Positions 9,001 through 20,777 are shown, numbered from the stretch's first letter. The stretch is 64,000 nucleotides of DNA from Weizmannia acidilactici (GCF_008974185.1 NZ_BKZP01000006.1:51347-115346), one strand, 5' to 3'. Made by a program: numbers and translations. The notes: generated from the sequence alone by a model not told the origin.

Positions 9001-10179
9001 TTGAAAACGGTCATTGTGAGCGGGGCACGTACGCCCTTTGGCAAATTCGGGGGAAAATTGAGCAGTTTGACGGCATCCCAGCTTGGCGGGATTGCCATCA
9101 AAAGCGTTTTGGAAAAGGCAGGTGTCCAAAGCGGCGATGTGGATGAAGTCATTATGGGAAATGTCCTGCAGGGCGGCCAGGGCCAACTCCCGTCCAGGCA
9201 GGCGGCGAGATACGCCGGGATCCCGTGGGAAGTCAAAACGGAAACGATTAACAAAGTGTGTGCTTCCGGGATGAGAAGCGTAACGCTCGCGGACCAGATT
9301 ATCCGCTCCGGGGATGGGGAAGTGATCGTGGCCGGCGGCATGGAATCGATGTCGAACGCCCCATACTTCCTGCCGAAAGGAAGATGGGGATTGAAAATGG
9401 GTGATGTGCAGCTTAAAGATATGATGACGCATGACGGCTTGACCTGTGCTTTTTCAGGTGTACATATGGGCACATATGGAAACCGGACAGCGGAAGCATT
9501 CGAACTTTCAAGGGAATTCCAGGACCGTTGGGCATTAAGGAGCCACCAAAAAGCATTGGAAGCGATCCAGGCCGGGAAATTTGCCGAAGAAATCGTACCG
9601 GTCGAAGTGCCGCAAAGAAAAGGGCCTGCTCTGCTGGTGGAACATGACGAGCCGCCGCGCCCGGATACGACACTGGAAAAGCTGTCGCAGCTGCCGCCTG
9701 CCTTTGATCAAGACGGCACCATTACAGCGGGCAATGCGCCGGGGGTCAATGACGGCGCAGCCGCACTAGTGCTGATGAGCGGGGAGCGAGCCGCAAAAGA
9801 AGGATTGAAACCGCTTGCCACAATTATCGCCCATGCGGAAGTGGCGGTCGAGGCGCAGCACTTTCCACAAACACCTGGGCTTGTAATCAATGAAATTCTA
9901 GAGAAGACCGGGAGAAAGCTGGAAGAAATTAATTTGTTTGAAATCAATGAAGCATTTGCCGCAGTTGCGCTTGCCAGCAGTAAAATTGCACAGCTTGATC
10001 TCGAAAAAGTCAATGTAAACGGGGGTGCGGTAGCTTTAGGACACCCGATCGGGGCAAGCGGCACGCGCATCATTTTGACCCTTGCCCACGAGCTGAAACG
10101 GCGCGGTGGGGGAATTGGCATCGCGGCGATCTGCTCCGGCGGCGGGCAGGGTGATGCCGTCATGATTGAAGTACAGTGA
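9001..10179 (+). CDS. Acetyl-CoA acetyltransferase / thiolase (MmgA-like)
   Basis: Reversible thiolysis of 3-ketoacyl-CoA or condensation of two acetyl-CoA. The 392-residue product has the thiolase signature: acylated Cys87 in NKVCASGMRS, the GHPIGASGTR segment with the active-site His, and CSGGGQGDA with the second catalytic Cys. It resembles B. subtilis MmgA over its length. It starts at TTG 9001, with AGGGGAG (8987-8993) 7 bases upstream; the nearby ATG at 8997 is out of frame. First gene of the operon; hydroxyacyl-CoA dehydrogenase follows 12 bases after its stop, reproducing the mmgA-mmgB order. Confidence 0.93.
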   Translation: MKTVIVSGARTPFGKFGGKLSSLTASQLGGIAIKSVLEKAGVQSGDVDEVIMGNVLQGGQGQLPSRQAARYAGIPWEVKTETINKVCASGMRSVTLADQIIRSGDGEVIVAGGMESMSNAPYFLPKGRWGLKMGDVQLKDMMTHDGLTCAFSGVHMGTYGNRTAEAFELSREFQDRWALRSHQKALEAIQAGKFAEEIVPVEVPQRKGPALLVEHDEPPRPDTTLEKLSQLPPAFDQDGTITAGNAPGVNDGAAALVLMSGERAAKEGLKPLATIIAHAEVAVEAQHFPQTPGLVINEILEKTGRKLEEINLFEINEAFAAVALASSKIAQLDLEKVNVNGGAVALGHPIGASGTRIILTLAHELKRRGGGIGIAAICSGGGQGDAVMIEVQ

Positions 10180-10191
10180 GAGGTGATCAGA

Positions 10192-11043
10192 ATGGAAAAA
10201 CAGACTGTCATAGTGATCGGGGCTGGGCAGATGGGGTCCGGGATTGCCCAGGTTTTTGCGCAGGCGGGTTGGCACGTATATTTAAATGACCTTCAAACGG
10301 AACTGATTGAGAGGGGTCTGGCAGCCATCCGGAAAAATTTGGCACACCAAGTGGAAAAACAAAAACTTTCCAGTGAAGAAAGGGACGCGGTTTTATCCCG
10401 CCTCACCCCTTCCACAAGCCTGGAGGACGCTGCCGGGGCCGAAATGGTTGTTGAAGCGGCAACCGAAAATATGAAAGTAAAAAAAGAGATTTTTAAGCAG
10501 CTGAGCGGGATTGCGCCAAAGGATGTCGTGCTTGCGACCAACACTTCATCCTTGCCGATTACGGAGCTGGCTGCTGTGACAGACAGGCCGGAAAATGTGA
10601 TCGGTATGCATTTTATGAATCCTGTTCCGGTGATGAAGCTAGTGGAAATTATCCGCGGGCTCGTAACAAGCGACCAGGTGTACGAAAAAGTGTATGATAC
10701 CGCCGCGGCGCTCGGGAAGACGGCGGTTGAAGTCAATGATTTTCCGGGCTTCGTTTCCAACCGGGTTTTAATGCCGATGATCAATGAAGCGGTTTACACC
10801 CTTTATGAAGGGGTCGCCACAAAAGAAGCAATTGATGAAGTGATGAAACTTGGCATGAACCATCCAATGGGCCCGCTTACGTTGGCGGACTTTATCGGGC
10901 TCGACACTTGTTTGTATATTATGGAAACCTTGCACGAAGGGTTCGGTGACGATAAATACCGCCCTTGCCCGCTCCTGCGGAAATACGTCAATGCCGGGTG
11001 GCTCGGCAGAAAAACAGGGAGAGGTTTCTATACGTATGAATGA
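10192..11043 (+). CDS. 3-hydroxybutyryl/3-hydroxyacyl-CoA dehydrogenase (MmgB-like)
   Basis: NAD(P)-dependent oxidation of 3-hydroxyacyl-CoA, the step before the thiolase. The 283-residue product has an N-terminal Rossmann motif [11 protein letters not shown], the conserved NTSSLPITE and [13 protein letters not shown] segments with the catalytic His, and a C-terminal helical dimer domain with [15 protein letters not shown] choose ATG 10192 rather than GTG 10183 because GAGAGG runs directly into that GTG. Its stop is followed after 23 bases by the next gene. Closest to MmgB/Hbd short-chain enzymes by remembered sequence. Confidence 0.93.
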   Translation: MEKQTVIVIGAGQMGSGIAQVFAQAGWHVYLNDLQTELIERGLAAIRKNLAHQVEKQKLSSEERDAVLSRLTPSTSLEDAAGAEMVVEAATENMKVKKEIFKQLSGIAPKDVVLATNTSSLPITELAAVTDRPENVIGMHFMNPVPVMKLVEIIRGLVTSDQVYEKVYDTAAALGKTAVEVNDFPGFVSNRVLMPMINEAVYTLYEGVATKEAIDEVMKLGMNHPMGPLTLADFIGLDTCLYIMETLHEGFGDDKYRPCPLLRKYVNAGWLGRKTGRGFYTYE

Positions 11044-11066
11044 CCACCCAAAAAGGGGGCCGCGCG

Positions 11067-12191
11067 ATGGACTTTCATTTTACGGAAGAACAGCTTTTGT
11101 TGAGAAAAATGGTGCGTGATTTTGCGGAAAAAGAAATTTTGCCGCTCGTTGGCAGGATGGAAAAAGGTTGGTTTCCACGGGAGATTCTTCATAAGATGGC
11201 ATCCTTCGGCCTAATGGGGATGACGGTGCCCGAAAAATACGGCGGGGCCGGGCTGGATTTCACATCCTATATATTGGCTATCCATGAAATTTCAAAAGTC
11301 AGCGCAACAATCGGCGTGATCCTCTCCGTCCACTCTTCGGTCGGCACAAACCCGATTTTGTATTTCGGGAATGAGGCGCAAAAAGGGAAATATTTGCCGA
11401 AATTGGCAAGCGGGGAATATTTAGGCGCTTTTTGCCTGACAGAAGCCGATGCGGGTTCGGATGCGAAAAACCTTAAAACGAAGGCAGTCAGGAAACGTGA
11501 TTCTTATGTGATAAACGGTTCAAAAATGTTCGTTACAAACGGGGGAGAAGCGGATACGTACATCGTATTTACCCGGACGGAAGACGGTAGCATTACCGCA
11601 TTTATCGTTGAGAAAAACATGCCGGGCTTCCGGGTCGGTAAAGAAGAGAAAAAAATGGGCCTGCACGGGTCAAAAACGGTTCAACTTCATTTTGAAAATC
11701 TGCATGTTCCGGCTGAAAACCGGCTCGGAAAAGAAGGGGAAGGCTTAAAAATTGCCATGGCCAACCTGGACGCGGGCCGGATCGGGATTGCGGCGCAGGC
11801 ATTGGGCATTGCGGAAGGCGCTTACGGGCTTTCGCTTCAATATGCGAAAAACCGCTGGCAGTTCGGCCGCCCGGTTCATGAGTTTCAAGGGGTCGGGTTT
11901 AAACTGGCCGATATAGCTACACGCATCGAAGCAAGTAAACTGCTTGTCTACCGGGCATCGCATTTACGGAGCAGGGGCTTGGACTGCAAAAAAAAAGCAT
12001 CGATGGCCAAACTGTTTGCTTCTCAAACGGCGGTCGATACGGCAATTGCAGCGATGCAGATTTTCGGCGGAAACGGTTATACGGAAGATTATCCGCTTGA
12101 ACGGTACTTCCGTGATGCAAAAATTACACAAATTTACGAAGGCACAAGTGAAATCCAAAAAATGGTGATCAGCAATCAGTTCTTACGGTAA
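11067..12191 (+). CDS. Acyl-CoA dehydrogenase (MmgC-like)
   Basis: FAD enzyme that introduces the alpha-beta double bond into acyl-CoA and passes electrons to electron-transfer flavoprotein. The 374-residue product shows the family order: N-terminal helical domain, beta domain with FCLTEADAGSDAKN and SKMFVTNGG, and C-terminal domain with the catalytic base in QIYEGTSEIQ. Start ATG 11067 follows AAAGGGGG; the longer frame from 11040 overlaps the previous stop and lacks a better site. It resembles MmgC more than AcdA (the start MDFHFTEEQ and HEISKVSATIGVILSVH). Two dehydrogenases in tandem suggest different chain-length or branched substrates. Confidence 0.93.
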   Translation: MDFHFTEEQLLLRKMVRDFAEKEILPLVGRMEKGWFPREILHKMASFGLMGMTVPEKYGGAGLDFTSYILAIHEISKVSATIGVILSVHSSVGTNPILYFGNEAQKGKYLPKLASGEYLGAFCLTEADAGSDAKNLKTKAVRKRDSYVINGSKMFVTNGGEADTYIVFTRTEDGSITAFIVEKNMPGFRVGKEEKKMGLHGSKTVQLHFENLHVPAENRLGKEGEGLKIAMANLDAGRIGIAAQALGIAEGAYGLSLQYAKNRWQFGRPVHEFQGVGFKLADIATRIEASKLLVYRASHLRSRGLDCKKKASMAKLFASQTAVDTAIAAMQIFGGNGYTEDYPLERYFRDAKITQIYEGTSEIQKMVISNQFLR

Positions 12192-12237
12192 AAGGGGCTA
12201 TTCTGGTTCCGCAAATCATCAATGGGGGGGAGAATAA

Positions 12238-13380
12238 ATGGACTTTCGTCTGAATGAAGAACATCAAATGATTCGGAAAATGGTGCGCGACTTTGCGGTG
12301 AAAGAAGTGGCGCCGACAGCGGCGGAACGCGATGAAAATGAACGATTTGACCGTTCAATCTTTGATAAAATGGCGGAACTCGGCTTGACGGGCATCCCCT
12401 GGCCGGAACAGTACGGGGGGATCGGGAGCGATTTTTTGGCCTACTGCATTGCGGTGGAGGAGCTGTCGCGCGTGTGTGCCTCGACCGGCGTCACATTGTC
12501 GGCGCATACTTCGCTTGCCAGCTGGCCGCTGTTTAAATTCGGGACTGAAGAACAAAAACAGAAATACCTTACTCCGCTTGCCCGCGGTGAAAAAATTGGT
12601 GCTTACGGCTTGACCGAACCGGGATCGGGTTCAGATGCGGGCTCGATGGTGACAACGGCACGGCGTGAAGGGGACCATTATGTTTTAAACGGTTCAAAGA
12701 TTTTTATAACAAACGGCGGTGTGGCAGATATTTATATTGTGTTTGCCCTGACGGATCCTTCAAGCAAACACCACGGAACAAGTGCCTTCATTATAGAAAA
12801 AATTTTTCCGGGTTTTTCAACAGGCAAAAAAGAAAAGAAAATGGGCATCCGTTCTTCTACGACAACGGAAATTATTTTTGAAGATTGCATTGTGCCGGAA
12901 GAAAATTTGTTAGGGGAAGAAGGGCAAGGTTTTAAAATCGCCATGATGACGCTTGACGGCGGGCGCAACGGCATCGCGGCGCAGGCAGTCGGCATTGCCC
13001 AGGGCGCGCTCGATGCGGCCGTTGCCTATGCGAAAGAACGGAAGCAGTTCGGCAAACCGATTGCGGCCAACCAGGGCATATCCTTCAAACTTGCCGATAT
13101 GGCAACCGCTGTGGAAGCTGCAAGACTGTTAACATATCAAGCTGCCTGGCTTGAATCGAACGGCCTGCCGTACGGGAAAGAATCAGCTATGTCGAAACTG
13201 TTTGCCGGAGACACCGCGATGAAAGTAACGACGGAAGCTGTCCAGATTTTCGGGGGCTACGGCTATACGAAAGACTATCCGGTTGAGCGGTTTATGCGCG
13301 ATGCCAAAATAACGCAAATCTATGAAGGGACGCAGGAAATCCAAAGACTTGTCATTTCTAGAATGCTGATAAGAGACTGA
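12238..13380 (+). CDS. acdA: Acyl-CoA dehydrogenase (AcdA type)
   Basis: Second FAD-dependent acyl-CoA dehydrogenase of the operon, 380 residues. Motifs: [45 protein letters not shown] and the catalytic Glu in [18 protein letters not shown]. It is very close to B. subtilis AcdA, which lies between rpoE and fadF there, so this is the ancestral gene of the locus and the other beta-oxidation genes are additional relative to that layout. Start ATG with GGGGGGAG upstream. Roughly 45% identical by eye to the preceding paralogue. Confidence 0.94.
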   Translation: MDFRLNEEHQMIRKMVRDFAVKEVAPTAAERDENERFDRSIFDKMAELGLTGIPWPEQYGGIGSDFLAYCIAVEELSRVCASTGVTLSAHTSLASWPLFKFGTEEQKQKYLTPLARGEKIGAYGLTEPGSGSDAGSMVTTARREGDHYVLNGSKIFITNGGVADIYIVFALTDPSSKHHGTSAFIIEKIFPGFSTGKKEKKMGIRSSTTTEIIFEDCIVPEENLLGEEGQGFKIAMMTLDGGRNGIAAQAVGIAQGALDAAVAYAKERKQFGKPIAANQGISFKLADMATAVEAARLLTYQAAWLESNGLPYGKESAMSKLFAGDTAMKVTTEAVQIFGGYGYTKDYPVERFMRDAKITQIYEGTQEIQRLVISRMLIRD

Positions 13381-13416
13381 CGGAATGGACCGCTTGTTGA
13401 AGAAGGGAGACCGTTT

Positions 13417-14031
13417 GTGAGCCAAAAGAAAATTGTTCCGGCATCAGTAAGGGATGAAAAATTGGTTGAACTGCGCAGAAACCAAATGATCAATGCGGCT
13501 GTATCGCTTTTTAAAGAAAAAGGATTCCACCGGACGACAACACGGGAAATTGCAAATAAGTCAGGTTTTAGCATCGGTACGCTTTATGAATATATCCGTG
13601 CAAAAGAAGATGTGCTGTATTTGGTGTGCGACCGGATTTACGATGAAGTGCGCGAAAGGCTGCTCGGCATGGATGCCGGGCAGGGGACGCTTGAAAGTCT
13701 GAAGCTTGGCATTGCCCATTATTTCCGGATTGTCGATGAACTGCAGGATGAAGTGCTCGTCATGTACCAGGAAGCAAAATCGCTGACGAAAGAAGCGCTG
13801 CCTTATGTCCTGAAAAAAGAACTGGAAATGGTCGGCATGTTTGAAACGATGATCCGAAAATGCGTCGAAAACGGCGAACTTAATTTGGATGAAAAACACG
13901 TGGAGATGCTCGCCCATAATATTTTTGTCCAGGGCGAGATGTGGGCTTTCCGCCGTTGGGCATTTAAAAAGAAGTTTACGATTGATGATTATATTGAGCT
14001 GCAAACGAACCTGTTGTTTTCCAATCTCTAA
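13417..14031 (+). CDS. TetR/AcrR-family transcriptional regulator
   Basis: A 204-residue one-component regulator. The N-terminal helix-turn-helix is plain (about residues 22-65: AVSLFKEKGFHRTTTREIA, then SGFSIGTLYEYIRAKEDVL), followed by an all-helical ligand domain. It starts with GTG 13417, 7-8 bases after GAAGGGAGA. Its operon position between an acyl-CoA dehydrogenase and icmF suggests it senses an acyl-CoA and controls this operon. It is not the B. subtilis FadR sequence as I remember it, so the two palindromic operators at 6592 and 8938 may belong to this protein, to a FadR elsewhere, or to both. Confidence 0.92.
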   Translation: MSQKKIVPASVRDEKLVELRRNQMINAAVSLFKEKGFHRTTTREIANKSGFSIGTLYEYIRAKEDVLYLVCDRIYDEVRERLLGMDAGQGTLESLKLGIAHYFRIVDELQDEVLVMYQEAKSLTKEALPYVLKKELEMVGMFETMIRKCVENGELNLDEKHVEMLAHNIFVQGEMWAFRRWAFKKKFTIDDYIELQTNLLFSNL

Positions 14032-14047
14032 AAGATAGGGGGATTCT

Positions 14048-17000
14048 ATGGCTGCTGTAGAAGTATACCACCCGAAACATGCGGTCCGGTTTGTTACGGC
14101 TTCCAGTCTGTTTGACGGTCATGATGCTTCCATCAATATTATGCGGAGGATCCTGCAGGCGAGCGGTGCCGAAGTGATCCATCTGGGGCATAACCGCTCA
14201 GCCCGCGAAATCGTCCAGGCAGCAATCCAGGAAGACGCCCAGGGCATCGCCGTTTCGTCTTACCAGGGAGGCCATCTCGAATTTTTTAAGTATATGTATG
14301 ATCTACTGCAGGAAAATGACGCTTCCCATATCTGCATATACGGCGGCGGCGGGGGCGTGATCATTCCGCGCGAGATCAAAGAGCTACACGAATACGGCAT
14401 CGCACGTATCTTTTCACCCGAGGACGGCAGAAAGCTCGGCCTCCAAGGGATGATCAATATTATGCTCCGGGAGTGCGACCGACCTACGATTACGGAAGAG
14501 GATTTCGAAAAAGAAGCCAGACGTTTAAAAGAAGGGCGGATTAAATCCGTTGCCAGGCTGATTTCGTATGCGGAAAATCACTTAAACCACCAGGAAGCGC
14601 TCGCCGGACTTGAATCCGTTGCGTCAGCTGTCCGGGAAGCGCCGGTCGTGGGCATTACCGGAACCGGCGGCGCAGGGAAAAGCTCATTGACCGATGAACT
14701 GATCCGCCGTTTTCTCCGTGATAATCCGGATAAAAAAATTGCCGTCTTATCGATTGACCCTACGAAACAAAAAACGGGCGGGGCATTGCTCGGTGACAGG
14801 ATCCGGATGAATGCCATTTTCCACCCGAACGTGTATATGCGGAGTTTGGCGACAAGGGCATCCCGTTCCGAACTCTCCCTTGCCATTGAAGATGCGATCC
14901 GGATTGTCAAAGCGGCTGGATTTGACTTGATTTTTGTCGAAACGAGCGGAATCGGACAGGGGGATGCGGAAATCACTAATGTTTCCGATGTTGCCATGTA
15001 TGTCATGACAAGCGAATTCGGCGCTCCGTCCCAGCTTGAAAAAATCGATATGATTGATTATGCCGATTTGATTGTGATCAACAAATTTGAGCGGAATGGT
15101 TCTGAAGATGCGAAAAAGCAGGTGCAAAAGCAGTACCAGCGCAGCCATATGCTGTTTGACCAAAAGCTTGACGATATGCCTGTATATGGCACCATTGCCA
15201 GCCGGTTTAACGATGCAGGAACGAACGCATTGTTTGCCGCCCTCATTGAAAAAATCAACGGGAAAGCAGGAACAGATTTCCATTCTTCTTTTTCAAAAGA
15301 GCAGGCGCCGGGAAAACAGCATGTCATCATCCCGGGAAGCCGCGTACATTACTTGCGGGAAATTGCGGAGACGGTCCGCCGTTACCACAAAAAAACGGAA
15401 GAGCAGGTCCGTCTTGCGAGAAAACTGTTCCAGCTGGAAGGGGCAATTGCAGCTGCAAAAGAAAGCGGGGCGGCACGTGATGTCATCGAGTCTCTTGAAA
15501 CGCTGTGCAACGAAGCGGAAAAAGGGTTAACGGAAGAATCGAAAGCGATCCTCGAAAATTGGCCGGCGCTGAAAGAAAAATACAGCGGTGAGACCTTTAC
15601 GGTTAAAATCAGGGATAAAGAAATCACAACCGCGATCAGGACAACGAGTTTATCCGGTCTTGCCATTCCGAAAGTGGCGCTGCCGAAATGGGAAGATAAA
15701 GGCGAAATCTTAAAATGGGCGTATAAAGAAAATGTGCCCGGGGCATTTCCGTTTACGGCAGGCGTTTTCCCGTTTAAGCGCCGGGAGGAAGACCCGAAGC
15801 GGCAGTTTGCGGGGGAAGGGACACCGGAACGGACGAACCGGCGCTTCCATTATTTATCGAAAGATGATCCTGCCAAACGGCTCAGCACGGCTTTTGATTC
15901 AGTGACGCTGTACGGAGAGGATCCGGACGAACGACCGGATATTTACGGGAAAGTCGGCGAGTCGGGCGTCAGTGTCTGCACATTGGATGATATGAAAAAA
16001 TTATATGAGGGCTTTGACCTCTGCGCTCCTTCCACCTCTGTATCGATGACGATCAACGGTCCGGCGCCGATCATTTTGGCAATGTTTATGAATACGGCGA
16101 TCGACCAGCAGGTGAAAAAGAAGAAAGCGGAACTCGGGCGCACCTTGACAGTGGAGGAATTTTCCGAAGTGCGCAGGAAAACGCTGCAAACGGTCAGAGG
16201 CACAGTGCAGGCGGATATTTTAAAAGAAGACCAGGGCCAGAATACATGTATTTTTTCAACCGAGTTTGCGCTCCGGATGATGGGCGATATCCAGCAATAT
16301 TTCATCGAACATAAAGTGCGCAATTATTATTCTGTGTCGATTTCCGGCTACCATATTGCGGAAGCCGGTGCCAATCCGATTTCCCAACTCGCTTTTACGC
16401 TCGCAAACGGTTTCACCTATGTGGAGTATTATTTGAGCAGAGGGATGAAAGTTGACGACTTTGCCCCGAACCTGTCCTTCTTTTTTTCCAACGGACTTGA
16501 CCCGGAATATACGGTCATTGGCCGAGTCGCCAGGAGAATATGGGCGATTGTGATGCGCGATTTATACGGGGCGAACGAACGGAGCCAGAAACTAAAATAC
16601 CATATTCAGACCTCGGGCCGGTCGCTGCACGCACAGGAGATTGATTTTAACGACATCCGCACAACGCTGCAGGCTTTGATGGCGCTTCAGGACCATTGCA
16701 ATTCGCTCCATACGAATGCGTACGATGAAGCGATTACGACGCCGACGGAAGAATCGGTGCGCCGCGCAATGGCAATCCAGTTGATCATCACGAAAGAGCA
16801 CGGTTTGTCCAAAAACGAAAACCCGCTCCAGGGGTCTTTTATTATTGAAGAGTTGACGGATCTTGTTGAAGCGGCAGTGCTGGAAGAATTTGAGCGGATC
16901 AATGACCGCGGCGGCGTGCTCGGCGCCATGGAAACCCAGTATCAAAGGGGGAAAATCCAGGAGGAATCGATGGAGTATGAAGTCAGGAAGCATTCGGGAA

Positions 17001-17302
17001 CTCTACCGATTATCGGCGTGAATACTTTCCTGAATCCGAACCCGCCAAGCGAAGATGAGGTGAACAATATGCAGCTGGCGCGCGCAACGAAGGAAGAAAA
17101 GGATCTCCAGATTAAAAATTTGCGGGATTTTCAGGCGCGCCACAAGGGAGAGGCTGAAGCGGCACTGGAAAAATTAAAACAAACGGCTGTGGAAGGCGGC
17201 AATATTTTCGCGGAGCTCATGGAAGCCGTAAAATCCGCAAGCCTCGGACAAATCACCAACACCCTCTATGAAATCGGCGGCCAGTACAGAAGAAATATGT
17301 GA
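14048..17302 (+). CDS. icmF: Fused isobutyryl-CoA mutase (IcmF)
   Basis: Adenosylcobalamin-dependent isomerisation of isobutyryl-CoA and n-butyryl-CoA, fused to its own GTPase chaperone. The 1084 residues run: B12-binding domain with DGHDAS (axial ligand His25); MeaB-like GTPase with P-loop GTGGAGKSS (205-213); linker; TIM-barrel mutase. Two substrate-specificity positions favour isobutyryl-CoA over methylmalonyl-CoA: Phe587 in RQFAG (Tyr in methylmalonyl-CoA mutase) and Gln731 in QNTCIF (Arg in that enzyme). They align, with a constant offset of 11, to Phe598 and Gln742 of the Geobacillus enzyme as I recall. Last gene of the operon; start ATG follows AGGGGGA. Butyryl-CoA made by the mutase could enter the beta-oxidation enzymes encoded upstream. 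Confidence 0.95.
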   Translation: MAAVEVYHPKHAVRFVTASSLFDGHDASINIMRRILQASGAEVIHLGHNRSAREIVQAAIQEDAQGIAVSSYQGGHLEFFKYMYDLLQENDASHICIYGGGGGVIIPREIKELHEYGIARIFSPEDGRKLGLQGMINIMLRECDRPTITEEDFEKEARRLKEGRIKSVARLISYAENHLNHQEALAGLESVASAVREAPVVGITGTGGAGKSSLTDELIRRFLRDNPDKKIAVLSIDPTKQKTGGALLGDRIRMNAIFHPNVYMRSLATRASRSELSLAIEDAIRIVKAAGFDLIFVETSGIGQGDAEITNVSDVAMYVMTSEFGAPSQLEKIDMIDYADLIVINKFERNGSEDAKKQVQKQYQRSHMLFDQKLDDMPVYGTIASRFNDAGTNALFAALIEKINGKAGTDFHSSFSKEQAPGKQHVIIPGSRVHYLREIAETVRRYHKKTEEQVRLARKLFQLEGAIAAAKESGAARDVIESLETLCNEAEKGLTEESKAILENWPALKEKYSGETFTVKIRDKEITTAIRTTSLSGLAIPKVALPKWEDKGEILKWAYKENVPGAFPFTAGVFPFKRREEDPKRQFAGEGTPERTNRRFHYLSKDDPAKRLSTAFDSVTLYGEDPDERPDIYGKVGESGVSVCTLDDMKKLYEGFDLCAPSTSVSMTINGPAPIILAMFMNTAIDQQVKKKKAELGRTLTVEEFSEVRRKTLQTVRGTVQADILKEDQGQNTCIFSTEFALRMMGDIQQYFIEHKVRNYYSVSISGYHIAEAGANPISQLAFTLANGFTYVEYYLSRGMKVDDFAPNLSFFFSNGLDPEYTVIGRVARRIWAIVMRDLYGANERSQKLKYHIQTSGRSLHAQEIDFNDIRTTLQALMALQDHCNSLHTNAYDEAITTPTEESVRRAMAIQLIITKEHGLSKNENPLQGSFIIEELTDLVEAAVLEEFERINDRGGVLGAMETQYQRGKIQEESMEYEVRKHSGTLPIIGVNTFLNPNPPSEDEVNNMQLARATKEEKDLQIKNLRDFQARHKGEAEAALEKLKQTAVEGGNIFAELMEAVKSASLGQITNTLYEIGGQYRRNM

Positions 17303-17482
17303 TGAGAAAAGCGGAGGGCGCTCGCCCATCGGCGTACGGATTTTTTTACCTCTGACTGAGATAAAGGAAACACGGCGAGGTAACGAGCCGATGTTGACTT
17401 ATCGTAGGGAAGAGGCCGTAAAATCCGCTAGCCGATAGCTCCCGGAGCTGGACAATAAGAAAAGCGGAGGGCGATACGTAAT

Positions 17483-17735
17483 GGACTGTCCAAAAGTCAG
17501 CAACTGACCTGAGGGCAGCCCTTTTTTAATGCAAGGCTATAATTGAACCACGATATTTACGAGATTCCTGTGGGAAAAGCGGGCCAGGCGAGGCACGCAG
17601 TACGGCATCGTGCGAAGAGGCTCGCGGATCGCGATCATCAAAAGTAAACAAGAAACAGAGAAAACTTGTTAAGAACAATGATTATTCCGATGTGTTTTTT
17701 ATTTAAGCGTAAGCGGGCTTTTGGGATAGCCCCTA
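17483..17735. mobile_element. Possible MITE or insertion-sequence remnant
   Basis: The left end GGACTGTCCAAAAGTC and, on the other strand, the right end TAGGGGCTATCCCAAAAGCC are related inverted termini of the kind seen in IS1182/IS4-type elements. The 253 bases between carry no transposase frame. No target duplication is evident. Confidence 0.3.
17550..17640. repeat. Degenerate palindromic Bacillales intergenic repeat, copy 1
   Basis: Contains GAGATTCCTGTGGG, AAAAGCGGGCCAGGCGAGG and GAAGAGGCTCGCGG, which resemble the core of a palindromic repeat scattered through Bacillales genomes (recognised from memory). Related copies lie at 20847-20956 and 37722-37828. Confidence 0.45.
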
Positions 17736-17860
17736 CACAAAAAATTAGGCAGACCAATGCCGATTTTTTTGCAAGTTTCAAAGGCCGGATGCACTTCTGC
17801 GAAAATTATTTAGCTTTCTGTCTATAATTTTATTGTGTCCTTCAGCAGGATGGATGTACA

Positions 17861-18163
17861 ATGGACAGGGGTAAAAAGAGATTTTTTGCCAAAAGGCGGA
17901 TGCGATGGAAGCGGGCCAATCACATCGCTTATTTTTTTCAAAGGGATGTGGACTGTTTGTCTCCTTTAGTGAAAATCGTTTTAACATGCACCGGTCTTGT
18001 ATTATTTCTTCCGATTGGGTATTTTTTATATAATAAAGATCTTGGTGCCATCCCTTTTCTTATTCTGTCTTTTTTATTATTTTATCTTGCATACCGGCTG
18101 ATCAGGAGCCCCGGCCATATGAAAGCACGGAATAAAAACAGCCGGAAAGGGACGCGGGGCTAG
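17861..18163 (+). CDS. Small two-helix membrane protein of unknown function
   Basis: A 100-codon frame. The first 30 residues are very basic (KKRFFAKRRMRWKR), followed by two hydrophobic segments (about 36-58 and 64-83) and a basic tail. The real start may be TTG 17957, which has AAGGG 11 bases upstream and would give a 68-residue protein beginning just before the first membrane segment. A TATAAT at 17823-17828 could serve as its promoter. I recognise no family. It lies between repeat debris and rpoE, so it may be a lineage-specific gene; a chance frame is not excluded. Confidence 0.5.
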   Translation: MDRGKKRFFAKRRMRWKRANHIAYFFQRDVDCLSPLVKIVLTCTGLVLFLPIGYFLYNKDLGAIPFLILSFLLFYLAYRLIRSPGHMKARNKNSRKGTRG

Positions 18164-18279
18164 CATAAATGCCTGTATTTTGTATATAATGGTAAGTATG
18201 TTTTTTTAAAATCATGCAAAGGCATTGCCATTTTGCCTGCCATATACCAGTTTGATCAATTAGAAAGGGTGTGCGACGC

Positions 18280-18861
18280 TTGAGCTTGCGACAGTTGCCA
18301 AAAGAAGAGCTGAAGGAAATGTCTTTTATCGAGTTGGCGGAACAAATATTGGAAGAAAAAAAACAAACCATCTCCTTTCAAGATTTGCTTGCTGAAATCG
18401 GCGGAATTTTAGGCTTGCCAGATGAAGAATTGCGCAGTAAAATGATCCAGTTTTACACCGATTTAAATATTGACGGCAAATTTATTAGTCTTGGGGACAA
18501 CAATTGGGGGCTCCGCGCCTGGTACCCGGTCGACCAAATTGATGAAGAAGTGACCCACACCGTCAAAACAAAACGGAAAAAGGCAAAAGATCCTGATGAA
18601 GACGATGATTATATCGATGAAGAAGACCTCGACTTCGATGATCTCGATGATATCGTTGAAGATGAAGACGATGAGTATGCCGATGAAGAAGAGGAAGATG
18701 AAGACTTGATCGATGAAGAAGACCTTGTCGATTCGGATGATTTCGATATTGATGAGGATAAAGAGGTCTTTGAGGACGAAGCGTTGCTTTCCGATGACGA
18801 TTACGGAATTGCCGATGAAGACGAAGAAGATGAAGACTTTGATGATAAAGACAGAGATTAG
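18280..18861 (+). CDS. rpoE: RNA polymerase delta subunit
   Basis: Gram-positive RNA polymerase subunit that speeds recycling and sharpens promoter response to initiating NTP levels. 193 residues: a folded N-terminal HARE-HTH domain (about 1-90, with FYTDLNIDGKFISLGDNNWGLR), then a basic linker KTKRKKAK and an almost wholly Asp/Glu C-terminal tail of about 95 residues, longer than in B. subtilis (about 173 total). I start at TTG 18280 with AAAGGGTG about 8 bases before it; a GTG at 18271 is in frame but lies on the ribosome-binding site. It precedes pyrG as in B. subtilis. Confidence 0.93.
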   Translation: MSLRQLPKEELKEMSFIELAEQILEEKKQTISFQDLLAEIGGILGLPDEELRSKMIQFYTDLNIDGKFISLGDNNWGLRAWYPVDQIDEEVTHTVKTKRKKAKDPDEDDDYIDEEDLDFDDLDDIVEDEDDEYADEEEEDEDLIDEEDLVDSDDFDIDEDKEVFEDEALLSDDDYGIADEDEEDEDFDDKDRD

Positions 18862-18863
18862 GC

Positions 18864-18906
18864 TTGACTTCTTTTCGGGACAACGGTAGTATGTTATTTG
18901 GGCTCC
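18864..18906 (+). promoter_or_regulatory. pyrG promoter with slippage start GGGCTCC
   Basis: TTGACT (18864-18869), 17 bases, TAGTAT (18887-18892), then GGGCTCC beginning at 18900 at the expected start distance. In B. subtilis pyrG the same initial GGGC sequence lets polymerase stutter and add extra G residues when CTP is low; the extra G residues pair with the C/U-rich arm of the downstream terminator and prevent termination. The sequence here reproduces both elements. Confidence 0.85.
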
Positions 18907-18937
18907 TTTGAAAAGGACGGAATATCGCAAATCAATA

Positions 18938-18982
18938 AGCTCCCCCTTGCAATTTGTTTGCAAGAGGGGCTTTTTGTTTTTT
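18938..18982 (+). terminator. pyrG leader attenuator hairpin
   Basis: The C-rich left arm AGCTCCCCCTTGCAA pairs with TTGCAAGAGGGGCT, followed by TTTTTGTTTTTT. The left arm holds the CUCCCCC stretch needed to pair with added G residues at the 5' end. About 190 bases remain before the pyrG start. Confidence 0.88.
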
Positions 18983-19142
18983 ATAAAACTGCAAACCCGC
19001 CCTTCAAAAAGCGGGGAGGCGCTCTCTTTAAAGGTTTTGTTTATGTTGCGGGACTCCCGGGAAAGCGCTTGGAGGGAAGGACCGCGTGTGTTGAAAGCGC
19101 GGAATTCGCGGCGATGGCGGATGAAGCGATAGGTTGTGGTGA

Positions 19143-20775
<1,633 letters not shown>

Positions 20776-20777
<2 letters not shown>

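Larger units (their letters stand above)
17303..17860. other. Gene-free gap with repeat debris
   Basis: About 560 bases without a credible gene. It holds two copies of the short repeat GAAAAGCGGAGGGCG (near 17305 and 17460), a degenerate copy of a palindromic Bacillales repeat (about 17550-17640), and a pair of inverted ends resembling insertion-sequence termini (17483 and 17735). A TATAAT at 17823-17828 precedes the next small ORF. In B. subtilis the acdA and rpoE region is compact, so this gap has gathered mobile remnants. Confidence 0.6.

Noticed and set aside
17303..17860. CRISPR array
   Set aside because: The repeats here are two short copies and a palindrome without regular spacers; no cas genes in the window.
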